From NCBI GenBank assembly GCA_021648365.1, contig JAKISY010000026.1, positions 1-48,215 of the forward strand: a DNA stretch of 48,215 nt, given 5' to 3'. Of this stretch, positions 33,263 through 42,439 are shown in pieces. The notes under the pieces are model-generated. The model ran no database searches, was not told where the DNA came from, and saw only the letters and a list, made by a program, of their open reading frames with translations. The stretch's first letter is position 1, and every line of letters begins with the position of its first letter. Origin of the DNA: Verrucomicrobiales bacterium. GTDB lineage: Bacteria; Verrucomicrobiota; Verrucomicrobiia; Verrucomicrobiales; DEV007. The position numbers were made by a program, and so were the translations under genes.

Positions 33263-34307
33263 TTGCGGGTTTTTGATGCTAGGGTGGAGGTCTTGGAAAA
33301 AGCAGTAATAGAGAAGGGCAAGACCGCTGAGCCGATGTTAGCACGTTACATGTCGCTGATATTGGGGGATGGCAAAGAGCAGCGTGGTTTGATGCTGTTT
33401 TTGTTGGTGCTGCTGGTGAGTTGCATGGTTTTGGTGTTGTCGACAGGTGAGGATTGGGCACGCGCGATTTCTGATCGAGTCGAGGCGGGTAAAAGTATCA
33501 AGCTGGTGCACTACATGCATGCTGGGTGGTGGTGGTCGGCGGCTGTGGATGGGGCTTTGCTTGCGGTGTTGTTGTTGAGTCGCAAGCTTTGGTATTTTGA
33601 AAGTGAAAAATCGGCTTTGCAGGTAACATCTGGGGTGGATCGCTGGCGTTGGTATGCTTGGATTTTGTTGATTTTGATCGCGGCGGTTTTTGTGCGCGGT
33701 CCGCGGATGGATTTGAGTTTGTATAATGATGAGGCGGATGTTTTTGAGCGTTACATTGGTGGTAGTTTCAAGGGGGCTGCGCGTGATCTGAAAACGGAAA
33801 CCTTGCCGGACTATCATCAGGTTACTTGGTCGACTACCTTTTGGGGTAATCATCAGGGGAATAATCACGTTTTTTACAGTGTGCTGTCGCGTTCTTGTTT
33901 TGCTCTTGATCAATGGTGGGCGGGGCGGGCGATAGGGGAGATCCACGAATGGCCGTTGCGTTTGCCGGCGTTGGTGGGCGGGTTGTTGTCCATTTTCATG
34001 GTGGCGGTGTTGTTGAAAAGATTGAGCCGTTCTGAGGCGGGCATTTTTGCGGCGGGATTGTTGGCGATGCATCCTTGCATCTGCGCTTTTCTACGGAGGC
34101 GAGGGGCTACAGTCTGATGTTTGCGCTGATGTTGGTGGCTATATATTTCCTGATCAGGGCACTACAAGAGAAGCGGTGGAAGTGGTGGATGGCTTATGGT
34201 CTGCTGCAGTGTTATCTGTATGCTTGTTTAGCGGGTGTTTCTTGGTTTGGAAACTGTATCAATACAGGGAATTTGTCTTTCGTTATCTAGGTGCTGAGCG
34301 AAGGTGA
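33263..34307 (+). pseudogene. GT39-type membrane glycosyltransferase, frameshifted and truncated
   Basis: The first frame (33263-34117) has several membrane helices and the loop RGPRMDLSLYNDEADVFERYIGG, with Asp/Glu typical of the first periplasmic loop of GT39 proteins. It continues to GLLAMHP, then shifts. The reading frame resumes as HLRFSTEARGYSLMFALMLVAIYFLIRAL, matching the family HPWHLR.STEARGYSL motif. The break sits at CCTTGCAT (34073-34080), where one G appears to be missing. A second shift near 34232 and a stop at 34307 leave about 340 of the usual 500-600 residues. Confidence 0.78.
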
Positions 34308-34478
34308 AAAATATGTGGAAAGTGGGTTGCTTTCGGTGGGGGGAATCTGTTAGTATATCGGTTTTGCATAGTGCACGGCTTCAAGCTGGGCTTGATGATT
34401 GATAATAATGGCGTAGGAATGAGGTTCGTTGGTGATATTTTATAGAAAGTGAGTGTAGCGAAGAATAGGGCAGTTGAG

Positions 34479-36950
34479 ATGAAGAACGGGACAAAGGTTC
34501 CGTTTTTTTGCCTTGCTGTGTTGTTTTTGCTAGCGACTGCGAGGCTAGATGTGAGAGCTGAGGGTGGTGCCGGTGGGGCGGTGAGTGGTGGTGTGCCTGG
34601 GGTGGCGCAGAAGGAGGTGCTCAAGCGGCAAGCACGGGTGCGGCAGGCGCAGGACTTGGTGCAGCAGGCGGATCGTGAGTATGCGGAGAAAAATTATCGT
34701 GAGGCGGTGAATTTATATGTGAAGGCTTTTCAGAGTTTGGACACGGCTCCGGCGAGCGCGTCTTTGCGCGAGGGGGTGTTTCAGCGTTATCAGACGGCGG
34801 TGGTGAAGTATGCACGTCAGTTGATAGACGAGGGGCGTTTGGATGCGGCGGAGAAGTTGCTCAGTCAGGCGATGACGGCGGCGCGCAAGTCGGGTATGCA
34901 TGCGGGGGCGATTTCTCCTGATTTGAGGAAACTGCTGGGGCAGGTGAAGGATGACGACTATTTTAATAGAGCGCGCACGCCGATGCATATCAAGAAGGTG
35001 GCTGAGGTCGATCAGTTGTTAAAGGTGGCACAAGGGTATTTGGACTTGGGCAGTTTTGATGAAGCGACAGAGACTTATGCGAAGGTGATCGCGGTGGATC
35101 CTTATAATGAGGCGGCACGCCGAGGTATGGAACAGGTGGATCGCTTGGCGACTAATTATGCTAAAGCGGCTCGCAATCAGACGCGTGCTGAGATGTTGCA
35201 AAAAGTGGCGCAAGGGTGGGAGTTGCCAGTGCCGAATCAGTTGAGGATGTCGGGTGCGATTGTCAATCCTGATGTCGCTAGCATGGGGAACCAAGCGAAG
35301 GCGATTCAGGAAAAAATGGATACGATCATTATACCTAGTATCGAGTTTGAGGGGGCGAGATTGGGGGATGTGATTGATTTTTTGGTGCAAAAAGCTCAGG
35401 AGTTGGATGTGCGGGAGCCTGATCCGACCAAGAAGGGTTTGAATATTGTGATCGATACAGGTAGTGGTCCGTCGATCAAGGATCAAACGGTGGATATCAG
35501 GTTGAGTCACGTGCCGCTGGGTGAGGTGTTGCGTTATGTGAGTGCGAGAGTGGGATTGAAGCCGAGGGTGGAGGCGTATGCGGTGCGCTTGGTTGCTTTG
35601 AGTGACGCGGATGAGACAGCGATGATGACGCGGCGCTTTAAGGTGCCACCAGGGTTCATTCGCGGTGGTGGTTCTGGCGGCGGGGATGCTGCGGCATCGG
35701 ATGACCCCTTTGCCGACGATGCGGGTGGCGGTGGTGGTGGGACTTTGGTGAAGCGGGTGACTGCTAAGGATTTTCTTAGTCAAAATGGGGTGACCTTTCC
35801 CCAGGGCTCTTTGGCAAAGTTTATCCCTGCGACGGCTACTTTGATGGTGCGTAATACTCCGGCTAATATCGAGGTGATCGAATCGATGGTGATCGCGTCT
35901 CGGGGTGAGGGTGCTAAAGTGATCAAGATTGATTTCCGGATGATCAAGGTGTCGGAAAATCGTTTGAATGAGCTGGGTTTTGATTGGTTGTTGGGTGCTG
36001 CCAATGTGCCAGGCAGTAATAAGACCTTTTTTGGTGGAGGGACGACGGGTAATGGGCAAGCGCGCGAGGCTTCAGATTTTCCCTTTGTGCCGCCGGGATC
36101 GATGACGCCAGTTGGGAGGAATCCAGTGACAGCGGGGAATCGTTCGGGACGAGTCAAATCGACCTTGAGTATTGATGACGTATTGGAGTCGAATTTGTCC
36201 TCTGTCGGTGGCGCGAGTATGGCGGTGGCGCCTGGAGTGTTTGCGGTGTCGGGGGTTTTTACGGACCCGCAATTTCAAATGGTGATCAGGGCTTTGGATC
36301 AGAAAAAAGGGGTGGATGTGCTGAGTGAAGCCAGCGTGGTGACTCGCTCGGGTGACAAAGCGGTGATCAAGCAAATCAGAGAGTTTATTTATCCAACGGA
36401 GTATGATCCGCCAGAGATTCCGAATAGCACAGGTAATACGACTTTTATCGATGTGGGGACCGGCGCGACCAACACTCCTGATGGTTTTGCTGTGACTCCT
36501 GCTAACCCAACGGCTTTTGAGATGCGTGAGTTAGGTAAAATTTTAGAAGTCGAACCAACTTTGTCTGCCGACAATATGACGGTGAACCTGAATATAGTGA
36601 CTGAGGTATCGGATTTTATTGGTTTTATTAATTACGGCACCCCAATTTTTAATGGCGACACCCTGGCAACAGCTAACCGAATTTTGCAACCGGTATTTGA
36701 AGCCACCAAAGAAACGACCAGCGTGACGGTTTGGGATGGGCAGACGGTGGCGATCGGCGGTTTGATTGGCGAGATATCGACGAAGGTGGAGGATAAGATA
36801 CCATTTTTAGGAGATATACCTGGGATTGGTCGCTTGTTTCGCAGCAGCATTGACGAGCGCAGTCGCACGGCGATGGTGATGTTCGTCACTGTTCGAGTAT
36901 TGGATCCTTCGGGCGCGCCTTTGAACAAGGCGATCGCGGTCAGTCAGTAA
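34479..36950 (+). CDS. Type IV pilus secretin (Amuc_1098 family)
   Basis: I place the start at 34479 (MKNGTKVPFF...), giving 823 residues with a signal peptide; the frame is open from a GTG at 34449. The N-terminal 250 residues contain TPR-like repeats. Middle domains follow (ASMGNQAKAIQEKMDTIIIP, then a Gly-rich loop near 410-435). The secretin core (about 600-815) has KGVDVLSEASVVTRSGDKA and TVWDGQTVAIGGLIGEI, then FLGDIPGIGRLFRS. It forms the outer-membrane pore of a verrucomicrobial type IV pilus-like machine. A second secretion gene set is not in the window. Confidence 0.93.
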   Translation: MKNGTKVPFFCLAVLFLLATARLDVRAEGGAGGAVSGGVPGVAQKEVLKRQARVRQAQDLVQQADREYAEKNYREAVNLYVKAFQSLDTAPASASLREGVFQRYQTAVVKYARQLIDEGRLDAAEKLLSQAMTAARKSGMHAGAISPDLRKLLGQVKDDDYFNRARTPMHIKKVAEVDQLLKVAQGYLDLGSFDEATETYAKVIAVDPYNEAARRGMEQVDRLATNYAKAARNQTRAEMLQKVAQGWELPVPNQLRMSGAIVNPDVASMGNQAKAIQEKMDTIIIPSIEFEGARLGDVIDFLVQKAQELDVREPDPTKKGLNIVIDTGSGPSIKDQTVDIRLSHVPLGEVLRYVSARVGLKPRVEAYAVRLVALSDADETAMMTRRFKVPPGFIRGGGSGGGDAAASDDPFADDAGGGGGGTLVKRVTAKDFLSQNGVTFPQGSLAKFIPATATLMVRNTPANIEVIESMVIASRGEGAKVIKIDFRMIKVSENRLNELGFDWLLGAANVPGSNKTFFGGGTTGNGQAREASDFPFVPPGSMTPVGRNPVTAGNRSGRVKSTLSIDDVLESNLSSVGGASMAVAPGVFAVSGVFTDPQFQMVIRALDQKKGVDVLSEASVVTRSGDKAVIKQIREFIYPTEYDPPEIPNSTGNTTFIDVGTGATNTPDGFAVTPANPTAFEMRELGKILEVEPTLSADNMTVNLNIVTEVSDFIGFINYGTPIFNGDTLATANRILQPVFEATKETTSVTVWDGQTVAIGGLIGEISTKVEDKIPFLGDIPGIGRLFRSSIDERSRTAMVMFVTVRVLDPSGAPLNKAIAVSQ

Positions 36951-37029
36951 GTTTGTTGATTTATTTGCACTTATCTTGCTCTTCGGGTTTGCGTTTGTGC
37001 GGTTTGTTTTCTAGTCTGAGTTTAGAAAC

Positions 37030-37965
37030 ATGGCAAAACAGGCATTAGGAAAAGGATTAGGGGCTTTGATCAAGGCTCCAGTGAAGACCAAGGCGAGCAA
37101 GGCGGAAGCGAAAGCGGCTGAGGACTCGAGTGGAGCGGGTGCCTCGGTTGAGGAATCGGGCGGAGAGCGTGTGAGTCGAGTTGCTCTGGATCGTATTGTG
37201 CCTAGCCCGTTTCAGCCACGTAAGCGTTTCAATGACGAGCGTTTGGAGGAGCTGATGGAATCGATCCGCGAGCAGGGGGTGATCCAGCCCTTGATCGTGC
37301 GTGAGGTGGATGGCAAACTGGAACTGATCGCAGGTGAGCGTCGTTGGCGAGCTTGTCAAAAGATCGAGGCGACTGAGGTGCCGGTGATCATTCGTGAAGC
37401 GACGGATGCTGCGGTATTGGAGATGGCGCTGATTGAGAATTTGCAGCGTGAGGATCTCGACCCGATCGAGGAGGCGGAGGCGTATTCGCGTTTGTCTCGT
37501 GAGTTTGGTTTGAAACAGGAGGAGATCGCGCGGCGGGTGGGAAAAAACCGGGCGACGGTGGCGAATGCGATTCGGCTTTTAGATTTGGCTGAGCCAGTGA
37601 GTTCACTGGTTTCTCAGGGTTTGCTTTCGACGGGTCATGCGAAGGCTTTGCTGGGGGTGAAGGATGCGGCTGAGCAATGTTTGTTGGCGGATATTGTTTT
37701 GAAAAAACAGCTCACGGTGCGCAAGACGGAGAAGCTGGTTTCTGATCATCTGAAGGGTGGGGAGGGAGTGAAAAAAGCTTCGGCAGCGACTGGGGCAACG
37801 GTTTTGACGCCCTACATGCAGCAGCTACAAGAGCGCCTGCAGGCGCACATGGGGACGCGGGTGCGGCTGGCTCATGGGGAAAAAAAAGGTAAGATTGAGA
37901 TCGAGTATTTTGGCAACGACGACCTCGACCGAGTATTGGGTGTGCTAGGTTTGCCCGATGAATAA
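37030..37965 (+). CDS. parB: Chromosome-partitioning protein ParB
   Basis: The 311-residue protein has the ParB domains in order. A Lys/Ala-rich N-terminus (1-48, starting KQALGKGLGALI) is followed by the CTPase/ParB_N domain with RIVPSPFQPRKRF and IAGERRWRACQK. Then comes the helix-turn-helix DNA-binding domain (EALMENLQREDLDPIEEAEAY-like; KQEEIARRVGKNRATVANAIRLL) and a C-terminal dimer domain. No parA lies next to it. It overlaps the M28 gene by 8 bp. Confidence 0.96.
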   Translation: MAKQALGKGLGALIKAPVKTKASKAEAKAAEDSSGAGASVEESGGERVSRVALDRIVPSPFQPRKRFNDERLEELMESIREQGVIQPLIVREVDGKLELIAGERRWRACQKIEATEVPVIIREATDAAVLEMALIENLQREDLDPIEEAEAYSRLSREFGLKQEEIARRVGKNRATVANAIRLLDLAEPVSSLVSQGLLSTGHAKALLGVKDAAEQCLLADIVLKKQLTVRKTEKLVSDHLKGGEGVKKASAATGATVLTPYMQQLQERLQAHMGTRVRLAHGEKKGKIEIEYFGNDDLDRVLGVLGLPDE

Positions 37966-38911
37966 GCTTGCAGCTATAGGCTTCGCGGTAGCAGTGATGG
38001 CTTGTAGCTTGAGCTTGTCGGCGTGCGACGGTGGATTGAAGTTCGATCCAGATCAGGCGGCGTATAAGCAGTTCTCCGGAGAGCGCGCTTTGTCTTATGT
38101 GCAAGCGCAGACGGACATTGGCGTTAGGGGTGCAGGATCTGAAAAACTAAAAAAAACTCAGCGTTATTTGCAGCAAGTGCTGGAGCAGTGGGGCTGGCAG
38201 GTGCAGGCTCAGGTTTTTAAAAACAAAACACCGCAAGGTGAGGTGGAGTTTGTGAATTTACGCGTGCGCTATGCAGGGTCGCAGCCAGCAGCAGATTTGT
38301 GGACGCGGCCGGTGGCGGGTTTGGTGGTTTCTCACTATGAGAGCAAAAAGTTCTCAGAGTTTGAATTTGTGGGAGCCAACGACCCGGGATCGAGTGTGGC
38401 GGTTTTGCTAGAGATGGCGAGGGTTTTGGCGCAACGACCCGAGGCGGCGGCTCGGATTGAATTGGTGTTTTTTGATGGTGAGGAGGCTTTTGTGGATTAC
38501 AGCGATACGGACGGTTTGTATGGCAGCCGATATTATGCAGAGTCTTTATCTCAGTGGTCAGAAAAAACGCGACCACAGTGGGGTTTGTTATTGGATATGG
38601 TGGGCGATCACGATTTGGCGATTCGAGTGCCGCGTGATTCTCCTGCGCCCTTGGTGGAGAAACTATTTGCGGCTGCTGAAGATGCCGGCTTGAGGAAATA
38701 TTTTGGCATGGGCAGTCAGCGCATCACGGATGATCATGTGCCTTTGAATAAGGCGGGGGTTCCTACTTTGGACATCATTGACATGGAATATGCCTACTGG
38801 CATACGCCAGGAGATACAGTGGATAAGTTGAGTGCGGAGAGTCTGGAGACGGTAGGTAAGGTGACTTTGTTGATGATCGAAAAGTATCTGCTGGACAAAA
38901 GCGAACTCTGA
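37958..38911 (+). CDS. M28 peptidase / glutaminyl cyclase-like lipoprotein
   Basis: The 317-residue protein has a lipoprotein signal (MNKLAAIGFAVAVMACSLSL, lipobox LSAC). It belongs to the M28 zinc family near glutaminyl-peptide cyclotransferases. Metal-site segments are GANDPGSSVAVLLEMARVL, VFFDGEEAF, LDMVGDHDL, and the end DHVPLNKAGVPTLDIIDM and YWHTPGDTVD. It may cyclise N-terminal glutamine or act as an aminopeptidase at the outer membrane. The start overlaps parB by 8 bp. Confidence 0.87.
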   Translation: MNKLAAIGFAVAVMACSLSLSACDGGLKFDPDQAAYKQFSGERALSYVQAQTDIGVRGAGSEKLKKTQRYLQQVLEQWGWQVQAQVFKNKTPQGEVEFVNLRVRYAGSQPAADLWTRPVAGLVVSHYESKKFSEFEFVGANDPGSSVAVLLEMARVLAQRPEAAARIELVFFDGEEAFVDYSDTDGLYGSRYYAESLSQWSEKTRPQWGLLLDMVGDHDLAIRVPRDSPAPLVEKLFAAAEDAGLRKYFGMGSQRITDDHVPLNKAGVPTLDIIDMEYAYWHTPGDTVDKLSAESLETVGKVTLLMIEKYLLDKSEL

Positions 38912-38935
38912 CCTTTCTATCCTTTTTTATTTATC

Positions 38936-39988
38936 ATGAGTGCCCCTATCAGCGATCTGAATATCCAACACAACGTGCCGCTACCGGCACCGGCTTTGTT
39001 GGCTCATGAGCAAGCTCGTAGCGAGCAACAGGCTGCGGTGGTGGTGGGTGCGCGTGAGAAGATTCAAAAAATTCTCAATGGAGAGGATGAGCGTTTTGTG
39101 GTGGTGGTGGGGCCGTGTTCGATTCACGATCCGGTGGCGGGTCACGAGTATGCGCAGCGTTTGGCAGGTTTGCGGGATCAAGTGGGGGACTGCATGGAGC
39201 TGGTGATGCGGGTGTATTTTGAAAAACCACGCACTACGGTGGGTTGGAAGGGCTTGATCATGGATCCCGATCTCGATGGCAGTGCCAATATTCCGCTAGG
39301 TTTGCGCAAGGCGCGTGGATTTTTGCAGCAGGTGCTGGATCTAGGAGTGCCGACGGCGACGGAGTTTTTGGATCCGATCACCCCACAATATATCGCGGAT
39401 TTGATTGCTTGGGCTGCGATCGGTGCACGCACGACAGAGTCGCAGACGCATCGTCAGATGGCTTCTGGATTGTCGATGCCGGTGGGGTTCAAAAATACCA
39501 CCAGTGGAGCGATCACGCCCGCAGTGAATGCGGTGAAAGCGGCGATTCAACCACAGACCTTTCTCGGAGTCAGTCCAGAGGGCGTGGCTTCTGCAGTGAG
39601 CACCAAGGGCAATGTGTATTCGCATTTGATTCTAAGAGGTGGTGATGATGGTCCGAATTATTCGCCAGAGGTGGTCGCAGGTGCGGAGCAGGAGATGATC
39701 GCAGCGGATCTATCGCCGTGGTTGATGATCGACGCGAGTCACGCTAATTGCAGTAAAGATCCGCAGCGTATGCCAGGGGTATTCGCGGAGATCGTCCAGC
39801 AGTGGGTGGATGGCAATCACCACGTTTTTGGAGCGATGTTGGAGAGCAACTTGGTAGCGGGAAATCAGGCGATCACCGACTCTCCGCTGGATTTGGTTTA
39901 TGGGCAATCAATCACCGATCCCTGTATTGATTGGGAAAATACGGAAGAGCTGATATTGGCAAGTGCAGATAAAATACGTCAGCGTTGA
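38936..39988 (+). CDS. aroG: 3-deoxy-7-phosphoheptulonate synthase (type I DAHP synthase)
   Basis: The 350-residue enzyme has the type I AroAI signatures VVVGPCSIHDP (about 55-65), MRVYFEKPRTTVGWKGL, LDLGVPTATEFLDPITPQYIADLI and IDASHANCSKDP. It joins PEP and erythrose-4-phosphate in the first step of aromatic amino acid synthesis. The aroF/G/H feedback type cannot be distinguished; I use aroG as the general name. Confidence 0.95.
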   Translation: MSAPISDLNIQHNVPLPAPALLAHEQARSEQQAAVVVGAREKIQKILNGEDERFVVVVGPCSIHDPVAGHEYAQRLAGLRDQVGDCMELVMRVYFEKPRTTVGWKGLIMDPDLDGSANIPLGLRKARGFLQQVLDLGVPTATEFLDPITPQYIADLIAWAAIGARTTESQTHRQMASGLSMPVGFKNTTSGAITPAVNAVKAAIQPQTFLGVSPEGVASAVSTKGNVYSHLILRGGDDGPNYSPEVVAGAEQEMIAADLSPWLMIDASHANCSKDPQRMPGVFAEIVQQWVDGNHHVFGAMLESNLVAGNQAITDSPLDLVYGQSITDPCIDWENTEELILASADKIRQR

Positions 39989-40102
39989 AAGTGCCGGGAA
40001 AATGAATTTTTGACTGGTCAAATATCGACAGCGCGTTATTAGGTAAGGTTGAGGATAGGCAGCAGTTTAAGGCGAAATAGTTTTAATTAACGAAAAATAG
40101 AG

Positions 40103-41560
40103 ATGAAATTTAGTTGTCCAAAATGTGAAGTGCACCTGCAGGCGGAAGTCGATCAAGCGGGTAAAACGGTGAAATGTCCAGGTTGTGGAACTAAGATCCA
40201 GATACCTGCGAGTATGGGGGGGAAGCCGGATGTGGCACCCATCGCTCCTGCGAAACCTGATCTGCAACCGACGGATATCTCTGCAATGGTGCCAGAAAAG
40301 AGTTCGTCTGCTGGAGAGGAAATGGCAGATGAGTTGCATGACGATTTACCAGCCTTGAAAGAGATGCAAGTGGGGCAGGGACCTCATCCGTCTCAAGTGA
40401 ATATTTGGATGACGATGGGCATTGGCCTGATGTCTACTTTTTGTTGGTATTTGGTGATGATGATGCTGCCTAAGAAGGTGGAGGGGGCAGACATCACAGT
40501 GGGTTCGTATTTGCGCGAACTGTTCTGTGAACGTGGAAACTCTCAGTATGTGACCACTTTTTTGATGTTCTGGTGTTTGGCTATTTTGATCATGAAAGGC
40601 CTCAATATCCGCAAGCAGCGTCGAGCGATGATGATCGAAGCTTTGCCAAGCGATATTGATATGGAGATCAATATTCACAACTTGGCAGAGTTCCACGAAC
40701 ACATCATCAACTTCCCTCCGCTATTGAGGAACACCTACATCGTGCACCGAATCCGCAAAGCGTTGGAGTTTTTCTATATTCGACAGAACAACCCTGAGGT
40801 GACTCAAATGTTGTCATCGCAGTCTGATATTGATGCCAATAAAGTGATCGGGGGCTACACCATTGTGAAGGTTTTTCTCTGGTCGATTCCGATCATGGGT
40901 TTCATCGGCACCGTGATCGGGATTGGTGGTGCGATTGGTGGTTTTGGTGCAGTGCTGGGAGGTGAGGCAGGCGACATGGATGCGATCAAGGAGCCACTGA
41001 TGAATGTTTTGGATCAGTTGGGGGTGGCGTTTGATACCACCTTGCTGGCTCTGGTTTTCAGTATCATTTTGAGTTTCCCCGCGAGTTCCTTACAGAACAG
41101 CGAGGAGGAGTTGATCACCGATATTGACGAATACTGTATCGATAATCTGTTGCGCCGTCTGAATGACGGGGGAGCGGGTTCCAATGCAGGTGGCGACTCA
41201 GGATTGCTGAAAGCGATTGGGGAGGCGATGGCGGTCAATCAGAAGGATATGTTGAAGAAGTTTGCCAATATCCAGGACGGCATGTCAGGTTCCTTGGACA
41301 ATCAGCAAAAATATTTCAAGGAGGTAGCAGGTGTGATTGATACCCAACTGGACGCCATTGGTAAACGTGCGGAAACCTATGAATCGAAGCTCGATAAAGA
41401 GTTTTTTGGAACACTGGAAAAAGTGGAGAAAGGTTCGATTAAAGCGATTGAAAGCAATATAAAACCTCTCGCCGAAGGTATTCAGAATTTAAATCAGGTG
41501 CTCAAGGAGTTGAATGGCAAACAAGTGGTGATTCAGAAAAAAGGCTGGTTCGGTCGTTGA
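40103..41560 (+). CDS. MotA/TolQ/ExbB-type proton channel with an N-terminal zinc ribbon
   Basis: The 485-residue protein fuses a short CxxC...CxxC zinc ribbon (residues 1-40: MKFSCPKCEVHLQ, VKCPGCGTKIQIP) to a TolQ/ExbB-like channel. Membrane helices lie near 105-125, 145-165, 260-285 and 305-330. The channel block is WSIPIMGFIGTVIGIGGAIG and FDTTLLALVFSIILSFPA. A long C-terminal helical tail of about 130 residues follows. It heads a probable four-gene operon with two ExbD-like partners and a beta-propeller, which suggests a proton-driven motor or transporter. Confidence 0.88.
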   Translation: MKFSCPKCEVHLQAEVDQAGKTVKCPGCGTKIQIPASMGGKPDVAPIAPAKPDLQPTDISAMVPEKSSSAGEEMADELHDDLPALKEMQVGQGPHPSQVNIWMTMGIGLMSTFCWYLVMMMLPKKVEGADITVGSYLRELFCERGNSQYVTTFLMFWCLAILIMKGLNIRKQRRAMMIEALPSDIDMEINIHNLAEFHEHIINFPPLLRNTYIVHRIRKALEFFYIRQNNPEVTQMLSSQSDIDANKVIGGYTIVKVFLWSIPIMGFIGTVIGIGGAIGGFGAVLGGEAGDMDAIKEPLMNVLDQLGVAFDTTLLALVFSIILSFPASSLQNSEEELITDIDEYCIDNLLRRLNDGGAGSNAGGDSGLLKAIGEAMAVNQKDMLKKFANIQDGMSGSLDNQQKYFKEVAGVIDTQLDAIGKRAETYESKLDKEFFGTLEKVEKGSIKAIESNIKPLAEGIQNLNQVLKELNGKQVVIQKKGWFGR

Positions 41561-41606
41561 GTAGATTGCGGTGGTTCTTTGCATGACATTCTGAAATTTT
41601 TATATA

Positions 41607-42437
41607 ATGGCAAGACGGAAAAGCAGTGGAGCAGAGATTTCTCTCTTCCCTTTTTTGAGCATTCTGGTCTGTGTGATCGGGTGCTTGACGATGATTATTG
41701 TTTTCATCAATCTGATTCAGATGAACAAGGGGGAGGGCAAGGAACCCAAGGAGATCGAAGTCGCCAAGGAATACGTCGAGCTGAAAAAGCAGCAAGAGAA
41801 GGATAAAGTAAAACTCGACAAGCTGCGACAGCTGGTGGAGAACTTGATTCAAAATCAGGAGGATCTACGGGCCAAGCGCGAGAAACTTAATCGATTAAAA
41901 GAGCTGCTCGCCAGCAATGAGCAGATTGATAGTTTGAGGGACGAACTGATCGCTAAACTCAATCTGCTGATGCGGACGAATAAAAAACTCGACAAGGATA
42001 AAGTTGAGTTGCTGGCAGAGGTCGAGAAGTTAGAGAAAGAGATCAAAAAGCGCAAGCTTCCTCCAAAGATAGCAGCACTGCGCGTGCAGTCGAGTGGTTC
42101 GGCTTCAAATATCGAGCCGTATTTTGTCGAAATTGCTGATAAAACGGTTTTAATCCATACCAGCCTGACGGAGCCGCCTGTCGAGTTCCCTTCAGCTTCG
42201 CTGAAACAGAATAAGGATTTTTTAGACTTACTCAAAAAAATCGGTGAGAAGCCTTATCGCAAGTTGATATTTTTGGTGCGTGGTAATTCTGCTTCGGTAG
42301 CTAATTTCAAGCGTGCGAACAGCACGGTATCGACTTTCAATCGGGCAACAGGTGCGGAGATTTTACCTGGTAAGCTTCCGCTGCCTGGCGAGGGGAAAGT
42401 GGATTTGAGCGTATTTGCAAAATTTCTTAAAAAGTAA
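41607..42437 (+). CDS. ExbD/TolR-like stator protein 1 with coiled coil
   Basis: The 276-residue protein has one N-terminal membrane helix (FPFLSILVCVIGCLTMIIVF). A coiled coil of about 110 residues follows (40-150), then a C-terminal domain (about 155-276) that is not an OmpA peptidoglycan-binding domain. Its membrane helix lacks the usual ExbD Asp, so it probably needs its paralogue. It lies 46 bp after the channel gene and ends 2 bp before the next start. It begins with the same MARRK motif as that gene. Confidence 0.7.
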   Translation: MARRKSSGAEISLFPFLSILVCVIGCLTMIIVFINLIQMNKGEGKEPKEIEVAKEYVELKKQQEKDKVKLDKLRQLVENLIQNQEDLRAKREKLNRLKELLASNEQIDSLRDELIAKLNLLMRTNKKLDKDKVELLAEVEKLEKEIKKRKLPPKIAALRVQSSGSASNIEPYFVEIADKTVLIHTSLTEPPVEFPSASLKQNKDFLDLLKKIGEKPYRKLIFLVRGNSASVANFKRANSTVSTFNRATGAEILPGKLPLPGEGKVDLSVFAKFLKK

Positions 42438-42439
42438 CA

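Noticed and set aside
37030..37965. parS site near parB
   Set aside because: No TGTTTCACGTGAAACA-like palindrome was noticed in this part of the window.
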